NCBI GenBank assembly: GCA_963775275.1 | Contig: CAVZII010000005.1 | Location: 434,001-498,000, forward strand | DNA length: 64,000 nucleotides | Origin: JANWHQ01 sp963775275 | Lineage (GTDB): Bacteria; Pseudomonadota; Alphaproteobacteria; Caulobacterales; Caulobacteraceae | Reading direction: 5' to 3' | Part shown: positions 52,977-61,618 of the stretch, piece after piece | How the letters are laid out: every line of letters starts with the position of its first letter | How positions within the stretch are numbered: position 1 is the first letter of the stretch | Notes under the pieces: model-generated | The model's database searches: none | Seen by the model: only the letters and a program-made list of their open reading frames with translations | Told to the model about the DNA's origin: nothing | Position numbers and translations under genes: made by a program

Positions 52977-54068
52977 GGCTGGTGATCCCTCCCCTGGGCG
53001 GGGGCGCAGTGTGCCGCGAGTCGGGGCGGGGCGTCGCGGGCTCCCGCTCCGGGCGGGGGCTGCTGGCTGGGCGAGTTGTCCTGGCCGGAGGCCGGCAAGG
53101 GGAACGCAGAGGTCGCAGAGAAGAAGATGAGGACGCAGAGGCGCCGCGCCCTCTGCGATCTCTGCGTTTCCTCCGCGGACTCTGCGTTCCCTTACAGGCG
53201 GCTTCGCCGCCGGAGCCGACCCATGATCATTCCGATCGTCCCGGCCTCCGGGCCTGGCCGGAGGCCGGCAAGCAGAACCGCGGAGCACGCAGAGAAGGTG
53301 CAGAGGACGCAGAGGCGCCGCGCCCTCTGCGATCTCTGCGTTTCCTCCGCGGACTCTGCGTTCCCTTACAGGCGGCTTCGCCGCCGGAGCGTTTTTTCCG
53401 TGTTCCGCTCATCCCCGCGAAAGCGGGGATCCAGGCGTTTTGTCGCGTTGCAGGGCCTGGTGGGTCGGAGGGTCCGCCGGAATGCGCTCGCAACAGCGAG
53501 CGCGAAAAAGCCTGGGTCCCCGCTTGCGCGGGGATGGACGGGGAAAAGGGGGCCTGCGCCCGCAGGACTTCGTGTCCTTGGCGTCCTTGGCGGTTCCCTT
53601 CGCGGCGACCGCGTCCGCCCTGTACGCAAGAGATCGACCGCCAAGCGCGCCAAGGGGTCCCGGACCTCTGTGTGCTCGGGTTCTACCCTCGGGCCGGCCG
53701 GAGGCCGGACCCGGGGGTAGAACTTGCGGGCGGCTGCAGCGCCGGTCGCGGCGCTGGCGGGACGCAGGGCCCGTTCGTGCTTTTCGTGTGGTTCGTGGTC
53801 GATCCTTCGGGCTCGGCGTCGGCTGCAGCGCAGGGGATTCTGGAACCACGAACCACACGAACCACACGAACGCTTTGTGGCAGGCGCTTGCGCCCCATCT
53901 GCAGACGCAGGGCCGCAGCTGCGCCGCACCCACGTCCCTGTCATCCCGGCCGGAGCGGCGCCCGCCGCGCAGAGCCGGGATCCCGGCCGGCCGCGAGGAG
54001 CTCCCGGATAGCCGCTGCGCGGCTTCCGGGATGACAACGGAAGGGAGGCGGGGGCTGGGTTGGGCCCG
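52977..54068. repeat. repeat-filled intergenic kilobase
   Basis: An 88-base direct repeat at 53129-53216 and 53303-53390 (both start GAGGACGCAGAGGCGCCGCG and end GGCGGCTTCGCCGCCGGAGC, spacing 174). S-family hairpins at 53404-53440 and 53505-53545. T-family units at 53770-53795 and 53845-53875. CGGCCGGAGGCCGG at about 53694-53707. A V-like block CCGTCATCCCGGCCGGAGC at about 53936-54040. No credible gene is seen. Confidence 0.75.
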
Positions 54069-55061
54069 CTACAGCCCTTCGAACAGGGCGGTGGAGAGGT
54101 AGCGTTCGGCGAAGGAGGGGACGATGGCGACGACGAGCTTGCCGGCGTAGTCGTCGCGCTGGGCCAGGCGGAAGGCCGCCGAGATGGCGGCGCCCGAGGA
54201 GATGCCGACGGGGATGCCTTCGATGCGCGCGGTCTTGCGGGCCATCTCGAAGCTCTCCTCGTTGGTGACGGTGATCACCTCGTCGATGACGCCGCGGTCC
54301 AGGATCGCCGGGACGAAGCCGCCGCCGATGCCCTGGATCTTGTGCGGGCCGGGCTGGCCGCCGGAGAGGACGGCGGAATCGCGCGGCTCGACGGCGATCA
54401 TCTTCACCGAGGGCTTGCGCGCCTTGAGCACCTGGCCGACGCCGGTGATGGTGCCGCCGGTGCCGACGCCGGAGACCACGGCGTCGACGGCGCCGGCCGT
54501 GTCGTTCCAGATCTCCTCGGCGGTGGAGACGCGGTGGATCAGGGGGTTGGCGGGGTTCTCGAACTGCTGGGGCATGACCGAGCCGGGGATCTCGGCCAGG
54601 AGCTCCTGGGCGCGCACCACCGCGCCGCGCATGCCGCGCTCGGCGGGGGTGAGCTCCAGGCGCGCACCCATGAGGGTGAGCATCTTGCGCCGCTCGATCG
54701 ACATGCTCTCGGGCATCACCAGGATCAGGCGGTAGCCCTTGGCGGCGGCGACGAAGGCCAGCGCGATGCCGGTGTTGCCGCTGGTCGGCTCGACGATGGT
54801 GGTGACGCCCGGCTCGAGCTTGCCCTGCGCCTCCAGCGACTCGATCATGGCCACGCCGATGCGGTCCTTGACGCTGGCGATCGGGTTGAAGAACTCGAGC
54901 TTGGCGACGACCTCGCCCTGGGGCCTCAGCTCCTCGGTGAGGCGGGGCAGGCGCACCAGCGGCGTGTCGCCGATGGTGTCGATGACGGAGTCGTAGATCT
55001 TGCCGCGGCCTGAGCGGCGATAGCGTTCGGCGTCATAGCCGGTCTTGGCGGCGCCATCCAT
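54069..55061 (-). CDS. cysK: cysteine synthase A (O-acetylserine sulfhydrylase)
   Basis: 330 residues. PLP enzyme: the Schiff-base lysine is in NPIASVKDRIGV (about Lys65), the substrate loop is EPTSGNTGIAL, the phosphate-binding loop is GVGTGGTITGVG, and PVGISSGAA is the C-terminal PLP N1 contact. It makes cysteine from O-acetylserine and sulfide. The ~22-residue N-terminal extension before IYDSVIDTIGDTPLVRL is longer than in E. coli CysK. No other cys genes adjoin. Confidence 0.94.
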   Translation of the reverse strand: MDGAAKTGYDAERYRRSGRGKIYDSVIDTIGDTPLVRLPRLTEELRPQGEVVAKLEFFNPIASVKDRIGVAMIESLEAQGKLEPGVTTIVEPTSGNTGIALAFVAAAKGYRLILVMPESMSIERRKMLTLMGARLELTPAERGMRGAVVRAQELLAEIPGSVMPQQFENPANPLIHRVSTAEEIWNDTAGAVDAVVSGVGTGGTITGVGQVLKARKPSVKMIAVEPRDSAVLSGGQPGPHKIQGIGGGFVPAILDRGVIDEVITVTNEESFEMARKTARIEGIPVGISSGAAISAAFRLAQRDDYAGKLVVAIVPSFAERYLSTALFEGL

Positions 55062-55170
55062 GGCAGGGCCTCGTGCGGGGGAGGGGCGTTGTCGTCATCT
55101 ATAGGCGGCCCGGAGCGCATAGTCAGCCCGGGACCGCGGCGAAGCCGGCTTCCGTTCACGCCGCGCCGGG

Positions 55171-55483
55171 CTAGTGATTTGAACCTGACGTTCGTCACTG
55201 CGGTCGCCCCGAGGGACGGACGAACGTCAGGTTCACAAACCTCACTAGTGTGGTGGATCAGAAGTTCGCATCGATGATGGCGGCGCATCTCGGCTGCGAA
55301 CTTCTGATCCGTAAACCACACTAGAATCATACATTTGCTAGTGTCCTTATCAGATCCGAAGTTCGCATCCGCCTTGCAAATGCGCTGGCGAACTTCGGAA
55401 TCAGGACACTAGTGTCCTTTTCGACTCTGACGTTCGCTCGATGTCGCCACGTGCGGTTGCGAACGTCGGAGTCGGGACACTAG
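55171..55483. repeat. array of four CTAG-bounded bulged hairpins
   Basis: Units: 55171-55248 (arms CTAGTG..GAACCTGACGTTCGTC), 55245-55324 (CTAGTGTGGT..GATCAGAAGTTCGCA), 55338-55412 (CTAGTGTCC..GATCCGAAGTTCGC) and 55409-55483 (CTAGTGTCC..CGACTCTGACGTTCGC). Neighbouring units share a CTAG, or are joined by AATCATACATTTG. Each has a 4-5 base bulge on one arm about ten bases from the end and a GAAGTTCG or GACGTTCG core by the loop. Confidence 0.93.
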
Positions 55484-55516
55484 ACTGGGCCCTCGAAGGT
55501 GCGAAGGGCGCCGGCC

Positions 55517-55967
55517 ATGCGAAGCCTGATCGTTCCCGGCGTGCTGATGCTGGCCCTGGCGGGGTGCGGGCCGGCCGGGCGGACCAAGGGCGCGGGCCTG
55601 GTCCCGCCGGCGGATGCGCCGGCCAACCCCACCGAGCCGGCCAGCGCGGCGGCGGCGGACGCCGGCGGACATCGCGGCCGGCTTCGACGCCAGCGGGACC
55701 GAGCCGTTCTGGAGCGTGAAGGCCCGTCGCGACACCATCGTGCTGAGCCGCGCGGGCGAGACGGACGTGCTGGCGGTCAATCCCGGGCCGGAGCGGCGGG
55801 GGCAGGCGCTGGTGTGGACGACCACGGCCGCGGCCAAGGGCGACGACCTGGCGATCGAGCTCACGCCGGGCGCGTGCTCGAACGGGATGTCGGACCGGCG
55901 GTACGCGTTCGAGGCGACGGTCCGGTACGGCGGCGCGACGCTGAAGGGCTGCGCGGAGGCGCGTTAG
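55517..55967 (+). pseudogene. COG3650-like lipoprotein, broken by a +1 frameshift
   Basis: ATG 55517 begins MRSLIVPGVLMLALAGCGPA with lipobox LAGC. The frame runs PANPTEPASAAAADAG and breaks at about 55655-55670 in a GGCGG-rich stretch; the remainder, DIAAGFDASGTEPFWSVKAR, DTIVLSRAGETDVLAVN, ACSNGMSDRRYAFEATVRYG, ends at TAG 55965-55967. The GTEPFW motif and C-terminal CSNGMSDR..Y block are those of a lipoprotein family of unknown role (COG3650). One surplus base is implied. Confidence 0.75.
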
Positions 55968-56030
55968 GGCCCGCGTCCCCTCCTCCGATCGACCCGGCGA
56001 AGGCGCTGAGTCAGGGCGCGCAATCGCGAC

Positions 56031-56200
56031 TCCTCTCCCCCTGGAGGGGGGAGAGGCCGGGAGAGGGGGTGGAGACGGTTCAGGGCTTGCGTCGCCTTGC
56101 GATGGCGGCCACGGCGCAGGCGAGGGAGACGATCAGGTCCAGCGGCGCCGAGAGGGCGCCACCCCCTCCCCCGACCCCTCCCCCCTCCAGGGGGAGGGGC
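56031..56200. repeat. P-family inverted-repeat element, copy 4
   Basis: Complete element: CTCTCCCCCTGGAGGGGGGA at the left, CACCCCCTCCCCCGACCCC and CTCCAGGGGGAGGGG at the right. Fills the gap between the lipoprotein and acetyltransferase genes. Confidence 0.8.
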
Positions 56201-56210
56201 GGCAAATCGG

Positions 56211-56882
56211 TCAGATCGCGCGGGCGAGGCGCCTGAGGCCCGGGGCGCCGCAGGCGGCTTCGAAATCGGGGTGGCGGCTTTCGTCGTCCAGCTCGAACCC
56301 GGCCTTCAGGTAGGCCTGCTCGGCCGCGTCGTTGCCGATCACGAAGGACAGCTGGGCGCGGCGGAAGCCCAGCGACCGGCCCCGTTCGAGCGCCGCCGCC
56401 AGCAGGGCCCCGGCGACGCCCCGGCCGCGCCGGTCCGCGGCCACGGCGACGTTCTCGATCACCCACGCCTCCTCGTCGGGGGTGGGAAGGAGGCAGGCGA
56501 AGACGTAGTCCCCGCGCGACCACAGGGCCGCCATCTCCGCTTCGCCCCAGCCGAGCGGCTCCAGCGCCTCGGCCAGGGCGCCTTGCAGCGAGCCCCAGCC
56601 GTTGGCCGAGTCGAAGCAGCACAGCGCGCCGACCGGCGAGCCGTCGGCCTCGGCCACCAGGAAGTTGGAGAGGCCCCACCAGGACGGCGTGCGCGTCAGG
56701 ACCAGGCGGCTCAGCACGGCCAGGCATTCGGCTTCGCTGAGCTGCAAGGCGATGTCGTACCAGCCTCGCGGCAGGTGGGCGCGGCCCGCCGCCAGGATCG
56801 CCCAGCCCAGGAAGCCCGCGTCCTCGGGCCGTGCGGGCCGGATCAGGATGTCCCGGAGACCGACCGGTGATTGCTTACCCAT
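56211..56882 (-). CDS. GNAT family N-acetyltransferase
   Basis: 223 residues from ATG 56882, with GGAGGGGG upstream. IRPARPEDAGFLGWAILAAG at the N-terminus and the acetyl-CoA motif VIENVAVAADRRGRGVAGAL, then AQLSFVIGNDAAEQAYLKAG. Substrate not predictable. A longer in-frame reading to 57428 passes through repeat elements and is rejected. Confidence 0.85.
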   Translation of the reverse strand: MGKQSPVGLRDILIRPARPEDAGFLGWAILAAGRAHLPRGWYDIALQLSEAECLAVLSRLVLTRTPSWWGLSNFLVAEADGSPVGALCCFDSANGWGSLQGALAEALEPLGWGEAEMAALWSRGDYVFACLLPTPDEEAWVIENVAVAADRRGRGVAGALLAAALERGRSLGFRRAQLSFVIGNDAAEQAYLKAGFELDDESRHPDFEAACGAPGLRRLARAI

Positions 56883-56956
56883 CTCCCCCTCCGCCGAGCG
56901 CCCCGGCTGAAGTCGACAGTCCCCAAGTTCAGGCGCGTCGGACGCCTGATCCGGCG

Positions 56957-57020
56957 CCCCTCTCCCTGGAAGAGGGAGGGGTCGGGGTGGGGGTGGCCCC
57001 CGCTCCGCTGAGCCTGATCG
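56957..57020. repeat. half P-family element
   Basis: CTCTCCCTGGAAGAGGGAGG then GGGGTGGGGGTGGCCCCC, inverted relative to copy 4. Confidence 0.6.
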
Positions 57021-57044
57021 GATGTCCCTGGCGGGTTCCGGCGC

Positions 57045-57275
57045 CTGGAGCACGATGCGATCGGACGGAATCGTCTGATCGTTGAATCGTGCTCCAGATT
57101 TCAAACGCTCGAGCGCGTTCTTGCCGCAAAACCGGGTTCCACTTTTGCGGAACGCGCTCTGGAGCACGATGCGATCGGACGGAATCGTCCGATCGTTGAA
57201 TCGTGCTCCAGATTCAAACACTTGAGCGCGTTCTTGCCGCAAAACCGGGTTCCACTTTTGCGGAACGCGCTCTGG
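57045..57275. repeat. tandem pair of GGAGCACGAT two-hairpin elements
   Basis: Two ~115-base copies meet at about 57160. Each has GGAGCACGAT..ATCGTGCTCC around CGATCGGACGGAATCGTC, then GAGCGCGTTC..GAACGCGCTC around CCGCAAAA..TTTTGCGG. Elements with the CTTGCCGCAAAACCGG core are widespread in alphaproteobacteria. Confidence 0.9.
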
Positions 57276-57312
57276 AGCAGCAGCATCCGTTGCAGGCAGA
57301 GCCAAGTCCTGA

Positions 57313-57362
57313 AGCGTCTCCACCCCCTCTCCCGACCTCTCCCCCCTCCAGGGGGAGAGGAG
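57313..57362. repeat. half P-family element
   Basis: CGTCTCCACCCCCTCTCCCG followed by CTCCAGGGGGAGAGG, inverted left half. Confidence 0.65.
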
Positions 57363-57462
57363 CTTTGACGGCGCCCCCGGACTTGGCGCCTGTGCGCCTC
57401 CGCCGGGGCGATCGGAGAAATAGAACATAGAAAGAACTCAAGTCCAATCCCGAGTCCGCTCG

Positions 57463-58656
57463 CTATCCCGCAAACACCTCGAACAGGCCCGCCGCGCCCA
57501 TGCCGCCGCCGATGCACATGGTGACGACGGCGCGTTTGGCCTTGCGGCGGCGGCCTTCCATGAGGACGTGGCCGGAAAGGCGCGTGCCGGTCATGCCGTA
57601 GGGGTGGCCGATGGAGATCGAGCCGCCGTTGACGTTGAATTTCGCCGGATCGATCCCGAGCGTGTCGCGGCAGTACAGGCACTGGCTGGCGAAGGCCTCG
57701 TTCAGCTCCCAAAGATCGATGTCGCCGACGGTCAGCCCCTCGCGCTCGAGCAGGCGCGGGACCGCGAGGACGGGACCGATCCCCATCTCGTCCGGGGCGC
57801 AGCCGGCCACCGCGAAGCGGACGAAGCGGCCGAGCGGCTCGAGCCCCTTCTTCTCGGCGGCCTTGGCCTCCATCAGCACCACCGCGGCGGCGCCGTCGGC
57901 GAGCTGGGAGGCGTTGCCGGCGGTCACGGTGTTTCCCGGTCCGCGCACCGGCTGCAGGCCGGCGAGGGCCTCCAGCGTCGTGGTCGGCCGGTTGCATTCG
58001 TCGCGCTCGACCACGTAGTCGACGGTGGATTCCTCGCCGGTCTCCTTGTCCACCAGCTTCATCCTGGTGGGCATGGGGACGATCTCGTCCTTGAACAGGC
58101 CGGCCGCCTGGGCGGCGGCGATGCGCTGCTGGGAATAGAGGGCGTATTCGTCCTGGGCCTCGCGCGGAACTCCGTAACGCTCGGCCACGATGTCGGCGGT
58201 CTCGATCATGGGCATCCACAGGTCCGGCCGGATGCGCATGAGCTTCTCTTCGGTGTAGAAATAGGTGTTCAGGTGGCCGCCGAGCTGGACCAGCGACAGC
58301 GACTCCACCCCGCCCGCCACGGCGATGTCGGCGCCGTCCTCGCTGATGTAGCGCGCGGCCACCGCGATCGACTGCAGGCCCGAGGAGCAGTAGCGGTTGA
58401 TGGTGGTTCCCGCGGTGGTCACCGGGCAGCCGGCCCAGATCGCCGCGTTGCGCGCCACATTGTGGCCGGTGGCGCCCTCGGGCTGGCCGCAGCCGATCAC
58501 CACGTCCTCGACCTCGCCGGGCTCGATGCCGGCGCGGGAGATGGCGTGCTGGATGGCGTGGCCGGTCATGGCCGCGCCGTGGGTGATGTTGAACCCGCCC
58601 CGGGCGGACTTGGCGAGACCCGTCCGGGCGTAGGAAACGACGACGACCTCGCGCAT
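57463..58656 (-). CDS. acetyl-CoA C-acyltransferase (thiolase)
   Basis: 397 residues from ATG 58656 with GGAGG upstream. Thiolase catalytic residues: nucleophile in TTINRYCSSGLQSIA (about Cys90), GHxxG His in SISIGHPYGMTG, and second Cys in VTMCIGGGMGAAG. It carries out thiolytic cleavage or condensation of acyl-CoAs. ISIGHPYG replaces the usual IALGHPLG, a variant of degradative thiolases. With the acyl-CoA dehydrogenase at 51-53 kb it would fit fatty-acid-type oxidation, but they are not in one operon. The longer frame to 58986 crosses the twin hairpins and is rejected. Confidence 0.93.
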   Translation of the reverse strand: MREVVVVSYARTGLAKSARGGFNITHGAAMTGHAIQHAISRAGIEPGEVEDVVIGCGQPEGATGHNVARNAAIWAGCPVTTAGTTINRYCSSGLQSIAVAARYISEDGADIAVAGGVESLSLVQLGGHLNTYFYTEEKLMRIRPDLWMPMIETADIVAERYGVPREAQDEYALYSQQRIAAAQAAGLFKDEIVPMPTRMKLVDKETGEESTVDYVVERDECNRPTTTLEALAGLQPVRGPGNTVTAGNASQLADGAAAVVLMEAKAAEKKGLEPLGRFVRFAVAGCAPDEMGIGPVLAVPRLLEREGLTVGDIDLWELNEAFASQCLYCRDTLGIDPAKFNVNGGSISIGHPYGMTGTRLSGHVLMEGRRRKAKRAVVTMCIGGGMGAAGLFEVFAG

Positions 58657-58713
58657 GAGCGACCTCCAGGTCTTGCGGGGCCGGCGCGGAGCGAATCCGC
58701 CGGCCGCCCCGCT

Positions 58714-58829
58714 GTGCATCGAACCACAGGCAAACAATTCGTCGTTTGTCCGTGGCTCGATGCACGAATTCAAAGACTTGTGCTGCGAGGCTCGAACGGA
58801 TGGTCCGCCATTCGTTCGAGACGCAGCAC
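58714..58829. repeat. twin hairpins GTGC..GCAC in the thiolase upstream region
   Basis: Hairpin 1 (58714-58765): GTGCATCGAACCAC..CAAAC pairs with GTTTG..GTGGCTCGATGCAC, 19 of 22 positions. Hairpin 2 (58780-58829): GTGCTGCG-AGG-CTCGAACG pairs with CGTTCGAG-A-CGCAGCAC around ATGGTCCGCCAT. A 14-base spacer separates them. Different sequence from the CTAG family but similar plan. Confidence 0.85.
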
Positions 58830-59417
58830 TGGCGCCTGAATAGCAGTCGCGCCGGCCGGCGGCGAGGCGGCGATGTTGCTGCAGACCGGCCCGCGCGCGC
58901 CAACTCCCGCCGCCCCGCGCCCAAAATCTCACGGCCTTCGCGCGGTCTTGGCCCTCGGGCGCCCAATTCGAAGGCGCCTCAACCACCGGACCCGCTCTTG
59001 CGGGCGCCGCGATGGCGGCCTCGATCCCGCCGTCCCGCAGCCCATGGCGACGTTATGACACATGTCTAGTTGCGAGCCTGGAACTGCATCAAGCTCGATC
59101 CTTCCGCGGGATTACTCAGGTGTTCAGTTCAACCGGTCCAACGGAAGGCATGAATTCGAGCCTAGATGGTCCTCATCTGACGCCTTGTTCTCAGAAATGC
59201 CAAACGTTGGCGCGCGCAATTCGCGACGGCCCGTCGGGCTGAGCTGTCGTTTCCGATTGGTTAACCTTCAAAGGGCTAGGAAATTCGGGAGGCGCAGCCT
59301 CCCTCGGACTACCGGGCAAGCGTGACCGAAGCGACACGCCCGCCCGAAAAAGAGTCTTTCATCTTTGCCTGCGATGGGTTTAATCGCGGCGGCGGTCGGC
59401 GGGGGAATCCTGATCCA
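58830..59417. other. intergenic region without a recognisable gene
   Basis: No supported coding frame. A small perfect hairpin GGGAGGC-GCA-GCCTCCC lies at about 59288-59304, upstream of the CHAP gene. The stretch 59060-59280 is less GC-rich than its surroundings and may hold the promoter; no consensus is clear. Confidence 0.4.
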
Positions 59418-60077
59418 ATGCTTCAACGGACGAGGATGGTCCTCGGTTCCTTGCTCGCAGCAGCGACGCTCGCCGCCTCCGGCGTCGGCGCGCATGCCGA
59501 GGAGTATTGGCAGTGCGCGGCCTTCGCCCGCGTCTTCTCCGGCATCCAGATCTTCGGCGACGCCTGGACCTGGTGGCGCAAAGCGACCGGCAAGTACGCC
59601 AAGGGCGATGTTCCCCAGGCCGGCGCGGTCCTCGTGTTCAAGCCCCAGGGCGCCATGCGCCTCGGCCACGTCGCGGTGGTCAGCCACGTGCTGAACGACC
59701 GGATCATCCAGGTCACCCACGCCAACTGGTCCGTCATCCAAGGCGAGCGCGGCAAGATCGAGCAGGACGTCACCGTCGTGGACGTCTCGCCCGACGGGAA
59801 CTGGTCGGAGGTCAAGGTCTGGTACAACCCGCTCGGCGACCTCGGCAACACGACCTATTCGACCTACGGCTTCATCTACAAGACCGCCGCCCAGAACGCG
59901 GGCGCGGCGGTGCGCAACGCGGCCCTGAGCGTCGCCCAGACCACCGTCGGCCAGGTGGCCGCCGCGGCCTCGTCCTCGTCCACGCCCGTGCAGGACTTCG
60001 CCAAGGACTCCACCGACAAGCTGGCGTCCCTGATCCAGTCCGTGATGGGCGGGGGCGACAAGGACCAGGGCCACTGA
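59418..60077 (+). CDS. exported CHAP domain protein
   Basis: 219 residues from ATG 59418; signal peptide ends near GVGAHAEEYW (residue ~28). CHAP residues: Cys in EEYWQCAAFARVFSG and His in RLGHVAVVSHVLND, with AGAVLVFKP between and ITHANW-type QVTHANWSV after. Such Cys/His amidohydrolases cut peptidoglycan cross-links or other gamma-glutamyl bonds. The C-terminal ~70 residues are Ala/Ser-rich and probably flexible. Longer starts at 59322 add residues without signal-peptide character. Confidence 0.85.
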   Translation: MLQRTRMVLGSLLAAATLAASGVGAHAEEYWQCAAFARVFSGIQIFGDAWTWWRKATGKYAKGDVPQAGAVLVFKPQGAMRLGHVAVVSHVLNDRIIQVTHANWSVIQGERGKIEQDVTVVDVSPDGNWSEVKVWYNPLGDLGNTTYSTYGFIYKTAAQNAGAAVRNAALSVAQTTVGQVAAAASSSSTPVQDFAKDSTDKLASLIQSVMGGGDKDQGH

Positions 60078-60137
60078 CGCGGGCCTGACCGTCCGGCCTT
60101 GGCCGCGGCCAGCGGCCGGTGGTAGAGCGCGTTGAAC

Positions 60138-60303
60138 CTAGTGTCCCGATTCCGAAGTTCGCCAGCGCTTTTGCCAGGCAGATGCGAACTTCGGAATCGA
60201 TCGGGACACTAGCAAGTCTATGATTCTAGTGTGGTTTAAGGATCAGAAGTTCGCAACTGCGGGAGCCGCCATCATCATGCGAACTTCTGATCCACCACAC
60301 TAG
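60138..60303. repeat. CTAG two-hairpin element, copy 3 (reversed)
   Basis: Hairpin B (60138-60212), spacer CAAGTCTATGATT (a variant of the reversed AATCATACATTTG) and hairpin A (60226-60303), that is, the 29922-30087 unit in the opposite orientation. It lies in the gap after the CHAP gene. Confidence 0.9.
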
Positions 60304-60322
60304 GCTGAATCATCTTCTTTCC

Positions 60323-60460
60323 GTCATCCCCGGCCGAGCGCCCCCGGGACCGGCCAAGGGCCGGCCCGAGGACAGGCTCCGCGCGAGTCGCCGGGGACCC
60401 ATGAACACGGGCGAGCGAAGTGTTCATGGGTGGCCGGGACAAGCCCGGCCATGACGGTAG
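60323..60460. repeat. V-family repeat
   Basis: CGTCATCCCCGGCCGAGCGC, GACCGGCCAAGGGCCGGCCC, ACCCATGAACACGGGCGAGC and GTGTTCATGGGTGGCCGGGA in order; the same series is at 63212-63348. Imperfect long hairpin with an inner ACCCATGAACAC/GTGTTCATGGGT stem. Confidence 0.85.
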
Positions 60461-60553
60461 ATTGATGTTTCCGCCGATCGCAACGCGCGCTACGTCCTCC
60501 CCCCGGGGGGCCATCGTCCACGGTCTGAACCTCATTCCGCCTTAGAGGCCGGC

Positions 60554-61513
60554 ATGCTCCTGATCCTGCGGCGCGACGGAACGGCGATCGAGCCGGTCGA
60601 GGCGGACCGGGACTGGCGCCTGCCCGACGACGCGGTCTGGGTCGACCTCGTCCAGCCCACCCGTGAGGAAGAGCTGGCGATCGAGGCGGCCGTCGGCCTG
60701 GAGCTTCCCACCCGCGAGGAGATGGCCGAGATCGAGATCTCGAGCCGGCTCTACCAGGAGAACGCCGCGACCTTCATGATCGCGACCCTGCTCTGCGGCG
60801 CCGACGAGCTGTCGCCGGTGCTGGGACCGGTGACCTTCGTCCTGGCCGGGGAGCGGCTGATCACCATCCGCTACGTCGAGCCGCGCGTGTTCGCCGCCTT
60901 CGCCGCCCAGTCGGTGCGCCAGCCTGGCCTTCGCCGCAACGGCGTCAGCATGTTCCTCGGGCTCCTGGAGGCCGTGGTCGACCGCGCCGCCGACCGGCTG
61001 GAGCACCTGTCGGCCGAGGTGGAACGGATCGCCGCCACCATCTTCCGCCAGGAGCGGGGCGCCAACTTCAAGCCGATCCTGAACCGGCTGGCCCAGTGCC
61101 AGAGCGTGAACGGCAAGGGGCGCGAGAGCCTGGTCAGCCTGTCGCGGCTGATCAGCTTCGCCATGCTGGCCAGCCAGATCGAGCAGAACCGCGAGGTCCG
61201 CGACGAGCTGCGCTCGCTCCAGCGCGACGTGCAGTCCCTGACCGAGCACGCCTCCTACGTCTCGGGCAACCTCAGCTTCCTGCTCGACGCGGCGCTCGGC
61301 TTCATCAACATCGAGCAGAACGAGATCACCAAGATCTTCTCGATCGCGGCGGTGGTCTTCCTGCCGCCGACCCTGATCGCGGGCTGGTACGGCATGAACT
61401 TCAAGCACATGCCCGAGCTGGGATGGCCGATCGCCTATCCCCTGACCGTGCTCGCCATGCTGCTGTCGGCGATCCTGCCGATCTGGTGGTTCCGGCGGAA
61501 GGGGTGGCTGTAG
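60554..61513 (+). CDS. corA: CorA family magnesium (divalent cation) transporter
   Basis: 319 residues. Cytoplasmic alpha/beta domain followed by a long helix and two C-terminal membrane helices; the signature GWYGMNFKHMPELGWPIAYP contains the GMN selectivity loop. ENAATFMIATLL and AALGFINIEQNEITKIFSIA are typical CorA segments. Pentameric channel for Mg2+, possibly Co2+ or Ni2+. No Mg-riboswitch-like leader is evident in the short upstream gap. ATG at 60554. Confidence 0.94.
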   Translation: MLLILRRDGTAIEPVEADRDWRLPDDAVWVDLVQPTREEELAIEAAVGLELPTREEMAEIEISSRLYQENAATFMIATLLCGADELSPVLGPVTFVLAGERLITIRYVEPRVFAAFAAQSVRQPGLRRNGVSMFLGLLEAVVDRAADRLEHLSAEVERIAATIFRQERGANFKPILNRLAQCQSVNGKGRESLVSLSRLISFAMLASQIEQNREVRDELRSLQRDVQSLTEHASYVSGNLSFLLDAALGFINIEQNEITKIFSIAAVVFLPPTLIAGWYGMNFKHMPELGWPIAYPLTVLAMLLSAILPIWWFRRKGWL

Positions 61514-61618
61514 GGGGCTGGCTGGACTGGCGTTCCGTCGCTTTGGAAACCTTCACTCTTCTCACCGGGCATCCCCGCGAAGGTCCACAGCTGGTGAGCT
61601 AAGGAGCGCAATCGCAGC

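Noticed and set aside
55171..55483. CRISPR-like array from regularly repeated palindromes
   Set aside because: Units are long, divergent hairpins sharing CTAG joints, with no uniform short repeat, no unique spacers and no cas genes.
55171..55483. CTAG hairpins as ordinary transcription terminators
   Set aside because: No T runs follow the stems, units are stacked four deep, and the same dimer occurs in both orientations at unrelated sites.
57101..58986. Long minus-strand reading frames upstream of and through the thiolase gene
   Set aside because: They include repeat-encoded Arg/Pro-rich stretches and an alternative frame of the thiolase; only 57463-58656 has thiolase motifs.
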